Assembly (NCBI GenBank): GCA_019242065.1
Contig: JAFAWJ010000954.1
Location: forward strand, 1 to 5,374
DNA length: 5,374 nucleotides
Source: Chloroflexota bacterium
Lineage (GTDB): Bacteria; Chloroflexota; UBA6077; CF-72
Direction: 5' to 3'
A program made the position numbers and the translations under genes. Positions 5,279 to 5,374 of the stretch are shown here, piece by piece. The notes below the pieces were generated by a model that worked only from the letters and a program-made list of their open reading frames with translations, had not been told where the DNA came from and did not search any database. How positions within the stretch are numbered: the first letter of the stretch is position 1; the number at the start of each line of letters is the position of its first letter.

Positions 5279-5374
5279 TCAGACGCGCTCTGGCGCCAGT
5301 CGCACCTGGTCGAACAGCGCCGTCGTTTCTCGCTCGGGCCGCGCCTCGAACTCCGTTCGCAGGATACTCTCGCA
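5279..5374 (-). CDS. C-terminal tail of a BTAD-like (SARP-type) regulator, cut by window edge
   Basis: The last 31 codons and the TGA stop of a protein that enters from the window's high end. The tail CESILRTEFEARPERETTAL continues as FDQVRLAPERV. This follows the pattern found at the end of bacterial transcriptional activator domains (C..ILR.EF...P...T.AL..Q.R), a helical repeat domain in AfsR/DnrI-type regulators and related multidomain regulators. Only the tail is visible, so the N-terminal DNA-binding or ATPase domain cannot be checked. It is separated from the kinase gene by about 560 bases and is probably a separate transcription unit. A different helical-repeat protein is the main alternative. 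Confidence 0.6.
   Translation of the reverse strand, partial: CESILRTEFEARPERETTALFDQVRLAPERV

Overview
This is a GC-rich bacterial window in which every gene I can support is on the minus strand. The central block is a rearranged, split KdpD/KdpE-type potassium/turgor signalling system, flanked by two genes cut by the window edges. Read in the direction of transcription (high to low coordinates), the order is as follows. The 3' end of a protein whose tail resembles a bacterial transcriptional activator (BTAD) domain occupies 5374-5279. About 490 bases without a convincing gene follow. Next comes a membrane histidine kinase equivalent to the C-terminal half of KdpD (4713-3112), then a KdpE-like response regulator (RR1, 3115-2384). 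A 163-base intergenic region separates this pair from a second KdpE-like regulator (RR2, 2220-1468). Last are a protein equivalent to the N-terminal half of KdpD, with its KdpD ATP-binding domain and a USP domain (1471-311), and the start of a Ser/Thr protein kinase (306-1, cut by the edge).

The genes are tightly packed. Kinase and RR1 overlap by a GTGA, RR2 and KdpD-N by an ATGA, and KdpD-N is 4 bases from the Ser/Thr kinase. This suggests two translationally coupled units, kinase-RR1 and RR2-KdpD-N-Ser/Thr kinase. Between them the two units encode all the parts of a classical KdpDE system, but KdpD is divided over two proteins and KdpE is duplicated. The kdpFABC transporter genes are not in the window, so a link to potassium uptake is inferred from family only.

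The most striking observation is that the two units carry the same promoter architecture, base for base in spacing. Each has four TTGAG-like half-sites in one orientation, at 11, 21 and 11 base steps, then an 11-base gap, a -10-like hexamer (GATACT or GACAAT), and a start codon 6 or 7 bases later. The two response regulators have nearly identical DNA-recognition helices. The simplest reading is that both units are controlled by one or both of these regulators through a shared operator, and that both mRNAs are leaderless or nearly so.

The organism cannot be fixed from the window. High GC, a Ser/Thr kinase, a BTAD-type tail and multiple KdpE/KdpD-like parts would fit a soil lineage such as Acidobacteriota, or another high-GC environmental phylum. 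This is a weak inference.
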